A DNA stretch of 64,000 nt from NCBI GenBank assembly GCA_046350295.1, contig JAXMAR010000020.1, positions 1 through 64,000 on the forward strand. The letters run 5' to 3'. The position numbers and the translations under genes are program-made. Below are positions 36,293-47,799 of this stretch, piece by piece (within the stretch, counting starts at the first letter, position 1; every line of letters starts with the position of its first letter). Origin of the DNA: JAXMAR01 sp046350295 (GTDB lineage Bacteria; Planctomycetota; Planctomycetia; Gemmatales; Gemmataceae). Under the pieces are notes generated by a model. That model worked only from the letters and a program-made list of their open reading frames with translations. It made no database searches and was not told where the DNA came from.

Positions 36293-37633
36293 TTAAAACA
36301 GCGCTTCGATGGCCCGCCCGCCGCCGCCGGCGATGGCGAAGGGGCGGCCGATGGGGTCGCGGACCTGGGTGGTCGGGTCGATGCCGAGGGCGCGGTAGAC
36401 GCTGGCGAAGACGTCGCCGACGCGGGTCGGGTTGGTGGCGACCGCCATGCCGTCGGCGTCGGTCGTGCCGTAGGCCTGGCCGCCGCGGAGGGCGCCGCCG
36501 CCGATGACGATCGACCAGCAGCGCGGCCAGTGGTCGCGGCCGACGTTCTGGTTGATGCGCGGGGTGCGGCCGAACTCACCCATCCACACGAGGACGGTAT
36601 TCTGCCACATGCCGCGGTCGACGAGGTCCTTGACCAGGGTACCCATCGCCTTGTCGAGGGTCGGCTGGAGGCGGGTACTGTGGGCCTGGAAGGTCTGGTT
36701 GTGCGTGTCCCAGCCGCCGAGGCTGATCTCGACTGCGGAGACGCCCGATTCGACGAGGCGGCGGGCCAGGAGGGCGGAGCGGCCGAAGTTGTTGGCTCCC
36801 ATGCCGGCGGCGCCGTAGTCTTCCATCAGCTTGGGGGCCTCGCCGCGGAATTCGAAGACGCGGCCTTCCTTGGAGGCGACCAGGCTGAAGCCCTTTTCGT
36901 AGATCTCTTCGTGAGCCTTGGAGGCGTCGGCGAAGCGGGCCCGATCCTTGCTGTCGAGGTGCGGGGCGCGGCCGGCCATGAAGGGGTCTTCGAAGGCGTA
37001 GAAGAGGCGCTGCCGGCGCCGGATGCGGTCTTCGGTCTCGAGGTCGGTGCCGCCCAGGGACGGCGGGCGGATGTTCTGCGGCGGGGCGCCGGGGTTCTGG
37101 ACGGTGAACGCGGAGTAGTTCATGCCGAGGAAGCCGGGGCCGTTGGCGTTGGCGCCGCCGACCGAGATATAGTTCGGCAGGGAGATATCGCGATAGCCGG
37201 CGAGCTTGGGAATCTCATGGGCGGCGACGGAGCCGATCGACGGGAAGGCGATCGCCGGGTTGGGCGTGTAGCTGGTATGCATCAGCTGGCTGCCGCGATT
37301 GTGGTCGCCTTCGTTGGTGGTCAGCGAGCGGATGGCGATCAGGTTGCGGAAGACCTCGGCCGTCTTCGGCATGTGCTCGGAGATCTGCACGCCGGGGGCG
37401 GAGGTATTGATCGGGCGGAACTCACCGCCGGTGGGACGGCCGGGCTTGAGGTCCCAGATGTCGATGGTCGCGGGGCCGCCTCCCATCCACATGACGATGA
37501 GGTGCTTGTTGTTGCGGCGCATCTCCTGGGCGTTCGCCGTGATGTTGCGGACGAACTCGATGCCTGGAAGCGCCAGGGCCGAGTAAGCGGCCACGTGCTT
37601 GAGGAAATGCCGGCGGTTCATTCCCGATTCCAT
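36293..37633 (-). CDS. DUF1501 protein (paralogue 4)
   Basis: A 446-residue DUF1501 protein. The start MESGMNRRHFLKHVAAYSAL has only a minimal Tat motif (NRRHFLK). ATG 37621 (MNRRHF) is an alternative, but GAGGGTGGATC before 37633 gives a ribosome site. Marks are WMGGGPATIDIWDLKPG near 48, LTTNEGDHNRGSQLM near 104, GGWDTHNQTFQAH near 305, MGEFGRTPRIN near 351 and DHWPRCWSIVIGGG near 367. The GGPSH motif is GGPAT here. It is the most divergent of the five copies. A palindrome (37663-37676) lies upstream and an intrinsic terminator downstream. Confidence 0.92.
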   Translation of the reverse strand: MESGMNRRHFLKHVAAYSALALPGIEFVRNITANAQEMRRNNKHLIVMWMGGGPATIDIWDLKPGRPTGGEFRPINTSAPGVQISEHMPKTAEVFRNLIAIRSLTTNEGDHNRGSQLMHTSYTPNPAIAFPSIGSVAAHEIPKLAGYRDISLPNYISVGGANANGPGFLGMNYSAFTVQNPGAPPQNIRPPSLGGTDLETEDRIRRRQRLFYAFEDPFMAGRAPHLDSKDRARFADASKAHEEIYEKGFSLVASKEGRVFEFRGEAPKLMEDYGAAGMGANNFGRSALLARRLVESGVSAVEISLGGWDTHNQTFQAHSTRLQPTLDKAMGTLVKDLVDRGMWQNTVLVWMGEFGRTPRINQNVGRDHWPRCWSIVIGGGALRGGQAYGTTDADGMAVATNPTRVGDVFASVYRALGIDPTTQVRDPIGRPFAIAGGGGRAIEALF

Positions 37634-38104
37634 GATCCACCCTCGCTTCGGATGTCCCCCCAGGACCTTAAGGTCCGGGAATGGTCATAACTCTTGTTGT
37701 CGCAGCTATTTGGACGCGTGTCAAGAGCTTAGCTTACGTTTCGGGCGAAGGCCGGGCAAACTCTTCGGAAGCCGCGCTCTTGCTAAAGAACGGCCTTTGG
37801 ACGAGGAAAAAAACAACAAAGTTCCGGGAATGGTGGAATTTCCCAGGGATCGAGCACCCCAATCCTTTCGAATCCTTCCAGATGGCGCCGTGACGGGTTG
37901 GTCGCACAAGGTGGTCGCCGGTGGCGGAACCGGGCGTGCCTCTCTGCCATCCTACCGAGCGTCACCGCCTGACGAAAGTCGCACCGATTCGGGACCTGAG
38001 GTCCGTACTCTGCGGCGGAACTTTCGCCCGCTTCGCCGCGTCCATTCCTGGAGCCCCCGCCATCGCTCCCGCCTTGGATTTCCCCACCGAAAGGATAGAT
38101 TGGT
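37634..38104. other. Divergent intergenic region with 14-bp palindrome
   Basis: About 470 bases between DUF1501 paralogue 4 and a kinase. It contains the perfect palindrome GGACCTTAAGGTCC at 37663-37676, 30 bases upstream of the DUF1501 start, a candidate operator. GAAAGGATAGATTGGT directly before ATG 38105 gives the kinase ribosome site. No RNA or gene was recognised in the rest. Confidence 0.5.
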
Positions 38105-39616
38105 ATGGTTGCCGCCCCCGTGCTTCCCGCGCGCCGACCCATCACACCGTCCATGCAGCCTACCGTCGAAAACCTCTGCAACCAGCTGGCCAAGCACCGC
38201 CTGCTCGAAGTCGACATCATCAAGAACCTGCGCACGCGCTGGCGCACCGAGGCCGGTCCCAAGGGGGACAGCGTTCCCGAGTTTCGCAAGTGGCTCGTCC
38301 GGAACAGCAGCCTCACGGATTTTCAGCTCGACATGCTCGACCGCGGCTTCGCCGACTTCCTCCACTTCGGCGAATACAATTTGATCGAGCGCCTCGCCAA
38401 CGGTCGCATGGCGGGCATCTATAAGGCGCTCCACCCGCTGGGCCAGGTTGTGGCCATCAAGGTGCTGCCGCCGGCCAAGGCGAAGCAGGGACAGCTCCTC
38501 GCCCGCTTTCAGCGCGAGGCGCGTCTGGCGGTCCAGCTCGATCACGACAACTGCGTCCGCACTTTCGAGCCGGGCCAGACCAAAGAGGGCGTGCACTACC
38601 TTGTCATGGAGTTCCTCGATGGCGAGACCCTCGAAGAAGTCCTCAAGCGGCGCGGCAAGCTCCCGTTCCAGGAGGTCGTGCCGATCCTGACACAGGCGCT
38701 GCAAGGGCTCGATCACCTGTATCAGCTCGATATGATCCATCGCGACCTCAAGCCGGCGAACCTGATGCTGGTACCAGCCGAAGGCGCCGACCTGGACAAG
38801 AGCACGCTCAAGACGACGGTGAAGATCCTCGACATCGGCCTGGGCAAAGCCCTCTTCGACGAGGGGGCGCCCGGCGAGGAAGGGGGCGAACTGACGACCG
38901 TCGGCACGATCCTCGGCGACCTCAATTACATGGCGCCCGAACAGGCCCGCGACGCCGCCAAGGCCGACATCCGCTCCGACCTTTACAGCGTCGGCTGCAT
39001 CGCGTACGAGCTGCTCACCGGCAAGCCCCCTTTTCCCGATAGCAACTTCGTCAACCAGATGCGGCGCCACGCCGAGGAGCCGCCCAAGCCGATCAGCGCA
39101 CAAACCCCCGGCATTCCCGCGCCGCTCGAATCCTTCGTGCTTCGACTTCTGACCAAGGACCCGGCCCTGCGCTACGCCACTCCGAGTCAGGCCGTCAAGG
39201 AATTGAAGGGACTTAGCCTCCCGGCCACGCCGCCTCCGCCGCCCCCCGCCCCGAAACCTCTCAAGTCGTACCTCACCTGGCTAGAAGCGCAGCGTCAGAG
39301 CGTGCCCAGTGACGGCAAGGCGGCGCCAACGATGGCGATGCAGGTCGCGCCGCCGACACGGGCCCTCGCACCGGCGCCGCCGCCCGCCGCCGCGCCGCCA
39401 AGACCGCGCGCCGTTCCGACCCCGGTGTTGGCGACCCCCATGCCGAGCCCGCCCCTCCCGACAGCCGCCCCAGCGGCGCCGCCGACCAAGACGAACTCCG
39501 CCTCCTTCGCCAACTTCATGCAAAGCGCGCGCGACTGGGCCGCCTTTGGCGTCGGCGGCGCCTTCGTTCTCCTCATCGTCCTCATCTACGCGCTGATCCG
39601 CCTCGCTACGGGATAA
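38105..39616 (+). CDS. Ser/Thr protein kinase, C-terminally anchored
   Basis: A 503-residue protein kinase. Residues 1-90 form a helical domain (LAKHRLLEVDIIKNLRTRW, WLVRNSSLTDFQLDML) that recurs in planctomycete kinases. The kinase domain (about 92-365) has Lys119 in VVAIKVLPP, HRDLKPAN at 212-219, Asp243 in LDIGLG in place of DFG, and MAPEQARD. The glycine loop is degenerate (ERLANGRMAGIYKA). A Pro/Ala-rich linker (about 375-465) leads to one membrane helix near the C-terminus (FGVGGAFVLLIVLIYALI). The active-site Lys and both Asp are present, so activity is likely. Substrates are unknown. It faces a convergent secretin-like gene. Confidence 0.92.
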   Translation: MVAAPVLPARRPITPSMQPTVENLCNQLAKHRLLEVDIIKNLRTRWRTEAGPKGDSVPEFRKWLVRNSSLTDFQLDMLDRGFADFLHFGEYNLIERLANGRMAGIYKALHPLGQVVAIKVLPPAKAKQGQLLARFQREARLAVQLDHDNCVRTFEPGQTKEGVHYLVMEFLDGETLEEVLKRRGKLPFQEVVPILTQALQGLDHLYQLDMIHRDLKPANLMLVPAEGADLDKSTLKTTVKILDIGLGKALFDEGAPGEEGGELTTVGTILGDLNYMAPEQARDAAKADIRSDLYSVGCIAYELLTGKPPFPDSNFVNQMRRHAEEPPKPISAQTPGIPAPLESFVLRLLTKDPALRYATPSQAVKELKGLSLPATPPPPPPAPKPLKSYLTWLEAQRQSVPSDGKAAPTMAMQVAPPTRALAPAPPPAAAPPRPRAVPTPVLATPMPSPPLPTAAPAAPPTKTNSASFANFMQSARDWAAFGVGGAFVLLIVLIYALIRLATG

Positions 39617-39645
39617 GAACGAAGGCCGTGGCGAAGCGACTGCCA

Positions 39646-40959
39646 TTAACGGGGAGGTGGCGGCAAGACGCCCTTGCATATCGCGTCTTCCTCTTCCTGG
39701 ATAAAGATGCGCGGCTGGGCCAGGAGTAGCCAGACGCGTTCGGGGGCGTGCGGCGGATGATACGGGACATGAACGAGAATCGACGCCCCGTCCGGAATGC
39801 GAACGCCGCTCGATAGCGTCATCTTCTTTAAGGGCGGTTGCTCAGCCTCTTCGAAGCCAAACTCGGGATCGCCGAAACGCACGCGTCGCGGTCCGCCGAT
39901 CTCGGTGATCTTTTGCCGGATCTCCAACTCGATGAAACGCCGGTCGGGCGACACGTTCGTCACGGCGTCGACGACGACGCCGACGATGAGCGTCTCCGGC
40001 TCCTCCTTCCCCGGCGCCGGATCATCGCCGGGCCGGCTCTTGAACGTCTTGACCGCTTGGCGGACCGATACCACCAGGCCGGCCCGGCCCCCCTTGAGCA
40101 TGTCGTCGACGCTCCGCGCGATCGGCTTGAGCTTGCTCAGCCTCTCGAGGAGCGGCCCGTCCCCAATCAAAGCGATCGAACGCTCCGACTTCGCCTTCTC
40201 ATCGATGAAGAGCGGGGCCGCGTGCTGCACGAAGAAGGTGCGCTCGACCTCGAACAGCCGCGCGTCCATGACGACGGCGACATCGGCGATGCGGCGCAGC
40301 GACTCGATCAGCTCGCGCATGTCGCGCTGCTTCACCGGCGTGGCGTGCGCCAGCAAGGACTTGCCGTTGAATATCTGCAGCGACTCGAAAGCACGCGGCT
40401 CGGTAAGCGTGGTCAGCAAACGGAGCAGCCGGTCCTCGGCGCTGCCTTTGCCCACTCCCTCCTTCAGGCCCGAGTTGCGTGCGAGGCGGTCCGTTTCAGG
40501 AACGAGGTCCGCGATTTCGTGGCTCACTTCGTACGCCGCCAGCCTGGGTGTCGTGATCAGAAGGCGATCCGGCCGAATGCCAAGGTCGACGTCGACGTTC
40601 AGGGTCTTGCGCACCTGGCCCAGGAGATTGTCGAGGAGTTCAAGGGCGGGCACACTCTTGCGCTTCTTGTCGAATTGCACCAGCGTCTTGGCGATGCGTT
40701 GCTCGTCGGCGCCGAAGGCTTCCCCGTCGAGGCGCGTCGGTCTTTTCGCGCTGAGGGCGGTGTCGATGCGTTTGAGGGCGTCCGAGAGCGGCAGGGCGAG
40801 CCGGAACGGAGCCGGATCCACCTGCGTCGTCTCGAGCAAACGCTGGGTGGCGGCGATCGGGTCCTTGGCCGGGATACCCTCTTTCTTCTGTGCCTGCACG
40901 GCGGACGAAAGAAGGAATGGCGCCAGTGCGACGACGCCGAAATCAAGATGCATGCGCAT
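39646..40959 (-). CDS. Exported secretin-domain-like protein
   Basis: A 437-residue exported protein, starting MRMHLDFGVVALAPFLLSSA at 40959 after AAAGG; ATG 40953 is an alternative. The N-terminal half includes an N0/STN-like region (LDNLLGQVRKTLNVDVDLG) and a conserved-looking segment TTPRLAAYEV. The C-terminal 130 residues resemble a secretin C-domain: TLIVGVVVDAVTNVSPDRRF, LEIRQKITEIGG, IPDGASILVHVP and WLLLAQPRIFI. Such proteins in planctomycetes may form outer-membrane pores or be orphan domains; no type II/IV secretion gene is nearby. It is 94 bases downstream of the lipoprotein gene. Family assignment is tentative. Confidence 0.6.
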   Translation of the reverse strand: MRMHLDFGVVALAPFLLSSAVQAQKKEGIPAKDPIAATQRLLETTQVDPAPFRLALPLSDALKRIDTALSAKRPTRLDGEAFGADEQRIAKTLVQFDKKRKSVPALELLDNLLGQVRKTLNVDVDLGIRPDRLLITTPRLAAYEVSHEIADLVPETDRLARNSGLKEGVGKGSAEDRLLRLLTTLTEPRAFESLQIFNGKSLLAHATPVKQRDMRELIESLRRIADVAVVMDARLFEVERTFFVQHAAPLFIDEKAKSERSIALIGDGPLLERLSKLKPIARSVDDMLKGGRAGLVVSVRQAVKTFKSRPGDDPAPGKEEPETLIVGVVVDAVTNVSPDRRFIELEIRQKITEIGGPRRVRFGDPEFGFEEAEQPPLKKMTLSSGVRIPDGASILVHVPYHPPHAPERVWLLLAQPRIFIQEEEDAICKGVLPPPPR

Positions 40960-41053
40960 GAGACCGCCTTTCTCAGGCCCTTCCCCACGCGACATCCTAT
41001 ACCGTTGACGGTCGGCTTGGGAGGAGAATCTCTTCGCGACCGCCTCGCGGCCC

Positions 41054-41878
41054 CTACTTCTTCTTGCCGTATATGACCAGAATGGTGGTATCGCCGCCGT
41101 CACGCGTGATCGAAATGTTGAGTCTGCTCCCTCCTTTTTCACCGCTCAAGACGACGGCGTCTTCGCTTTCCACCCGCTCGGTTTCCTTCCAGCCCTGCTC
41201 CTTCATCGCCCGCGTGTAGAAAGCGTTCACCTTTTCGACGCTGGCGCCCGTCGTCAACTTCAGACCGCTGTTCTCGGCCGCCTTGAACGCCGTCTCGAGC
41301 TTGGCGCCGACGTAGATCGGAACGTCCTTGGGCAGGTCCTTGGGCAGATCGCCGCCGACCACGAGCGGCGCCTTGGTCGGCTCTTCCTTTTCCGGCGGCC
41401 GCTCGGTCTTTTTCTCCGTCCTGTCGGACTTGCCGACAACGACGGAGAGCTGCGTCATCGGGCCGGCGATGAGCGCCGTCACGTTGCACACCATGTCCCC
41501 TTTCTGGGCCGTGACGCTGCTCGCGCGGCCCGCGGAGGATTCATGTACGACGGTCCAACCCTTCTCGGTAAGGCCGCTCTTGTAGAAGGCGATCACCTTG
41601 TCGGCCGGTTCGGGGACCTGGAAGTTGAAGACGCGCCCTTCCCCGCCGCCTGGTCCCTTGGCGCCGATGGCCAGCGACGCCTTGGCGCCGGGATAGAGAG
41701 GAACGTCGTCCGGGTAGTCGGCCGGCGTGACGGCCACGGGCAGCGTGGGCAGCGGCCGAGGCGTTGGCATCTTGTCTCCGGCGCGTGGCGCAGGTGTCGG
41801 CGTGGGGGTTTCGGACTTCTTGTCCGACCCGCCGCAGCCGGCGAAGAGAAACGCGAAAAACAACGCCAGTCGCTTCAT
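41054..41878 (-). CDS. Lipoprotein with two copies of a YPGAK-type domain
   Basis: A 274-residue lipoprotein starting MKRLALFFAFLFAGCGGSD, with lipobox cysteine at residue 15. A Pro/Thr-rich linker is followed by two related domains: first DYPDDVPLYPGAK to VIAFYKSGLTEKGWTVV, then LPKDVPIYVGAKLE to VNAFYTRAMKEQGWKETE. The shared pattern suggests an internal duplication. A charged linker (Lys/Glu/Pro) separates them. The function is unknown. It begins 19 bases after the aconitase stop and may be co-transcribed. The true start is set by the lipobox; the frame is open 49 codons further. Confidence 0.78.
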   Translation of the reverse strand: MKRLALFFAFLFAGCGGSDKKSETPTPTPAPRAGDKMPTPRPLPTLPVAVTPADYPDDVPLYPGAKASLAIGAKGPGGGEGRVFNFQVPEPADKVIAFYKSGLTEKGWTVVHESSAGRASSVTAQKGDMVCNVTALIAGPMTQLSVVVGKSDRTEKKTERPPEKEEPTKAPLVVGGDLPKDLPKDVPIYVGAKLETAFKAAENSGLKLTTGASVEKVNAFYTRAMKEQGWKETERVESEDAVVLSGEKGGSRLNISITRDGGDTTILVIYGKKK

Positions 41879-41897
41879 GGGTTCCTCGGGTAGGAGT

Positions 41898-44631
<2,734 letters not shown>

Positions 44632-44778
44632 GATGTCTCTCCCCATTGGTTTTTCCTCATTTTCGGAGGATGGGGAAACGTTGGCAATGCGGCGGCGCCC
44701 GCGCCCAACGCGCAAAGATTAGATCGCCATGAAAATCGCCATGCGCCCACGCAAGCGTGCTTTGCTTGGCGTATACTT

Positions 44779-45975
44779 ATGCGCGCGATGATCCCCGCAT
44801 TTCGAGCCCTTGTCGATCGCAGCGCCGCTTCCATGCTCGTCCGAGCCGCGGTGTTCGGCCTGGCCTACTTTGCCGGCGCCGAAATCGGCTACCTCCTGTC
44901 CCACGACGGCCAGGAGCCCATTTTCTGGCCTCCCGCCGGACTCTTCCTTGCGAGCCTGGTATTGAGCGAACGCCGCGCCTGGCCGGCCATGCTCGCGGCG
45001 GCGCTTGTCGCCAGCCTGGTCTCCAATGCGCTCTTTCACGACAAATCTCTGCCGCTCAGCCTCGGTCTGTACACCGCCAACTGCGCCGCCGCGTGCGCTG
45101 GCGCCTGGCTTCTGGGCCGCTTTCTCCGCCCCCCGATCGCGTTGGCCACGATCAGGGACGTTCTCGGCCTCAGTTTGTTGGCGGCGCTGAGCTGTGCGGT
45201 CGGCGCGACCATCGGCGCCGCGGTCCTGAGCACGACATTCGGCCAAGGCTATGGCCCGGCCTGGCCGGCCTGGTGGCTCTCCGACGCCCTGGGCGTGCTC
45301 GTCGTCGCGCCCGTGGTCCTTACCGCGGCGCGCTGCGGATCCTTCCCCCAGGCGTGGCGCAGGCGCCTCGCCGAGGGCGCTTTCCTTTTCCTCGGCCTGG
45401 TCGTCACGAGTCAGGCCGTTTATGGCGAGTGGCTGGCGCCTCCGTTCAATGTGCCGATCCTCATCCTCCCCTTCCTTCTCTGGGCAGCGGTGCGCTTCGG
45501 CCCGCCCGGCGCCGCGGCCGCCCTTCTGATGGTGGCCCTGATCGGCGTCTGGAACGTCTCGCAGGGGCGCGGGCCCTTCATGGCCCTCACCGCCGCGCCG
45601 AGCCAGCATCTTCTGCGCGTCCAGGGCTCGCTCGGACTCATCACGCTCTGCGTCTTGATCCTCGCCGCCGCGGTGGCAGAGCGGGCCCAGACCGAGCGGG
45701 AAAAAATCAAGCTCATCAGTGAACTCGAGCAAGCGCTCGCCGAGATCAAGACGCTGCGCGGCCTGATCCCACTCTGTGCCTGGTGCAAGAAAATGCGCGA
45801 CGACGCGGGGTCCTGGCAAGGGCTCGAAGACTACCTGAGCACGCATACGGATGCCCAGGTGACCCATGGCGTTTGCCCGGAGTGCATGGAAAAGCAGCTT
45901 ACCGGCATGACGAGCCGCGGCCCGGCGGGAAACGACACCCTCACCGGAAAGGACATCGAAAAAACGCTGGAATAG
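44779..45975 (+). CDS. MASE1-type membrane sensor with C-terminal Cys motif
   Basis: A 398-residue protein. Residues 1-300 form about eight to nine membrane helices of the MASE1 type (GLAYFAGAEIGYLLS, IFWPPAGLFLASLVL, WPAWWLSDALGVLVVAP, ILILPFLLWAAVRFGPPGAA). A coiled coil (AERAQTEREKIKLISELEQA) follows, and the C-terminus has LCAWCKKMRDDAGSWQGLED and VCPECMEKQ, a four-cysteine motif often found at the ends of PAS-type sensor proteins. There is no kinase or GGDEF domain, so the output is unknown. Start ATG 44779; the frame is open upstream but antisense to aconitase. It precedes DUF1501 paralogue 5. Confidence 0.82.
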   Translation: MRAMIPAFRALVDRSAASMLVRAAVFGLAYFAGAEIGYLLSHDGQEPIFWPPAGLFLASLVLSERRAWPAMLAAALVASLVSNALFHDKSLPLSLGLYTANCAAACAGAWLLGRFLRPPIALATIRDVLGLSLLAALSCAVGATIGAAVLSTTFGQGYGPAWPAWWLSDALGVLVVAPVVLTAARCGSFPQAWRRRLAEGAFLFLGLVVTSQAVYGEWLAPPFNVPILILPFLLWAAVRFGPPGAAAALLMVALIGVWNVSQGRGPFMALTAAPSQHLLRVQGSLGLITLCVLILAAAVAERAQTEREKIKLISELEQALAEIKTLRGLIPLCAWCKKMRDDAGSWQGLEDYLSTHTDAQVTHGVCPECMEKQLTGMTSRGPAGNDTLTGKDIEKTLE

Positions 45976-46019
45976 ATGTGCGGCGCTCCGCTAACATGGA
46001 GTCTTCCAAGAGGAGCGCC

Positions 46020-47357
46020 ATGCGACCCTGCCCGGGCCCCATCGATCGCCGCGACTTTCTCCGCATCGGCGCCCTCGCCTTCGGCGGCCTCTCGCTCGCC
46101 GAGGTCCTCGCCGCCCGAGTCGCCCCCCACTCTGACACCTCCGTCATCCTCATCTACTGCCTCGGCGGCCCCAGCCACCTGGAGACCTACGACCTCAAGG
46201 ACGGCCCCGAGAACATGCGCAGCGTGTTTCGCCGCATCGCCACCCGCGTCCCCGGAATGGCGATTTGCGAGTTGCTGCCGCGCCACGCCCAGGTCGCCGA
46301 CAAATTCTCCCTGATCCGCTCGATGCAGCATCGCATCAACATCCACAACGACGGCTCCATCGCCGTCCTCACGGGCAAGGAACCGAGCGTCCCCGACCCG
46401 ACCTCGACCGCCAAGAGCGAGCACCCCGACTTCGGCATGATCGCGAGCCGCGTGCGCGGCTCGCATCCCGACGCCCTGCCACAGTACGTCAGCATCCCCA
46501 GCGGCTTCGGCTTCACCCGGCCGACCTATCTCGGCTCCGGCTATGCGCCTTTCGCGACCGGCGACGTCTCCCAGCCCGGCTACGTTCCCCCCCAGCTCAC
46601 CCTGCGCGGCATGAACGCGCATCGCCTCGAAGACCGGCGGCGCCTCGTCGAGGAGTTTGACCGCTTCCGCCGGGACGCCGACACCGTCAACCTCGATCCC
46701 TTCCGCGCCCAGGCCTACAACGTGCTCACCAGCCCCGCCGTGGCCCGCGCCTTCAACCTCGAGCAAGAGCCACCCGCACTGCGCGATCGCTATGGCCGCC
46801 ATCTCTGGGGCCAGGGCTGCCTCCTCGCCCGCCGCCTCGCCGAGGCCGGCGTCGCCGTCACCTCCGTGCTCATGAACGTGCCGCGCTCAGGCCCCGAGTT
46901 CACCAACTGGGACGACCACCCCGGCAACGCCATGCGCCCCGGTCACTTCGCCTCCTACATGAGGACGCGCCTTCCCTACTTCGACCAGTCCGTCGCCGCC
47001 CTCATCGACGATATCTTCGCGCGCGGCCTCGACCGGAGGATCATGGTCGTCGTCATGGGAGAGTTCGGCCGGACGCCGCGCCTGCGCACCGGCCCGCCGG
47101 ACAACGCCATCGGCCGCGATCACTGGCCCGACGCCTACAGTGCCCTGGTCTCGGGCGGCGGCCTGCGCATGGGCCTGGTCCACGGCGCCACCAACGCCCG
47201 CGGCGAATACGTCACCCAGGACCCGGTGACGCCGCAGGATGTCCTTGCCACGATTTACCGTCATCTCGGCGTTGACACGCGCCGCACTTTCGTCGACATA
47301 ACGGGCCGCCCGATCCCGATTTTGCATCACGGCGAGCCGATCCGCGGGCTGATCTGA
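46020..47357 (+). CDS. DUF1501 protein, Tat-exported (paralogue 5)
   Basis: A 445-residue DUF1501 protein from ATG 46020 behind AAGAGGAGCGCC, a strong ribosome site. The signal is DRRDFLRIGALAFGGLSLAE (residues 9-28). Marks are IYCLGGPSHLETYDLKDGP near 46, QHRINIHNDGSIAVLTGKEP near 103, NWDDHPGNAMR near 298, MGEFGRTPRLR near 344 and GRDHWPDAYSALVSGGG near 362. TAACAT at 45992-45997 may be its -10 element. A DUF1805 gene starts 21 bases downstream, probably on the same transcript. Activity unknown. Confidence 0.92.
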   Translation: MRPCPGPIDRRDFLRIGALAFGGLSLAEVLAARVAPHSDTSVILIYCLGGPSHLETYDLKDGPENMRSVFRRIATRVPGMAICELLPRHAQVADKFSLIRSMQHRINIHNDGSIAVLTGKEPSVPDPTSTAKSEHPDFGMIASRVRGSHPDALPQYVSIPSGFGFTRPTYLGSGYAPFATGDVSQPGYVPPQLTLRGMNAHRLEDRRRLVEEFDRFRRDADTVNLDPFRAQAYNVLTSPAVARAFNLEQEPPALRDRYGRHLWGQGCLLARRLAEAGVAVTSVLMNVPRSGPEFTNWDDHPGNAMRPGHFASYMRTRLPYFDQSVAALIDDIFARGLDRRIMVVVMGEFGRTPRLRTGPPDNAIGRDHWPDAYSALVSGGGLRMGLVHGATNARGEYVTQDPVTPQDVLATIYRHLGVDTRRTFVDITGRPIPILHHGEPIRGLI

Positions 47358-47378
47358 CATTTCTTACCAGGACTTCCG

Positions 47379-47720
47379 ATGAACGACGTCTTGCCCCGCT
47401 CCGTCAGTCGTCCCATCCACACGCCGGACGGCGAGGCCCTCGGCCTCTCCAACCGCTGGCAGGGGGGCCAGTACTGCGCGATCCTCACCAAGGCCGGCCT
47501 GGTCGGCTGCGGCATCTACGACCTCGGCGTCGCCGACGAGTTCCGCATGGCCTTCGCACTCGCCAAGGGGACGCCCGAGAAACCGCTGGTCGAGCCGGAG
47601 GACCTGTTGCCCGCGCGCATCGTCAAGGTCTCCGCCCGCGCCCGAAACCTGGGGATCCAGGAGGGCATGAGCGGCGCCGAGGCGCTTCGTATTCTGCTGG
47701 CCGAATCAAGCCGGCTCTAA
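47379..47720 (+). CDS. DUF1805 protein (YunC-like)
   Basis: A 113-residue cytoplasmic protein of the DUF1805 family. Typical features are the core GGQYCAILTKAGLVGCGIYDL, then EPEDLLPARIVKVSARARNLGIQ and GMSGAEALRILL. The family is small, widespread and of unknown role. It starts 21 bases after DUF1501 paralogue 5. A small hairpin of a widespread repeat type follows the stop. Confidence 0.82.
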   Translation: MNDVLPRSVSRPIHTPDGEALGLSNRWQGGQYCAILTKAGLVGCGIYDLGVADEFRMAFALAKGTPEKPLVEPEDLLPARIVKVSARARNLGIQEGMSGAEALRILLAESSRL

Positions 47721-47727
47721 TCCGGTA

Positions 47728-47747
47728 GCGTGGACTTCAGTCCACGC
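47728..47747. repeat. Small palindromic repeat GCGTGGACT/AGTCCACGC
   Basis: 9-base perfect arms around TC, 7 bases after the DUF1805 stop. The sequence GTGGACTTCAGTCCAC is, to my recollection, a frequent intergenic motif in planctomycetes. A related half (GAGTCCACGCCA) lies at 47764-47775. It may terminate or process the upstream transcript. Confidence 0.6.
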
Positions 47748-47799
47748 GCGTCTTGCCATCGGCTCGAGTCCACGCCACAACGTCCCGAGGACCACTCCC

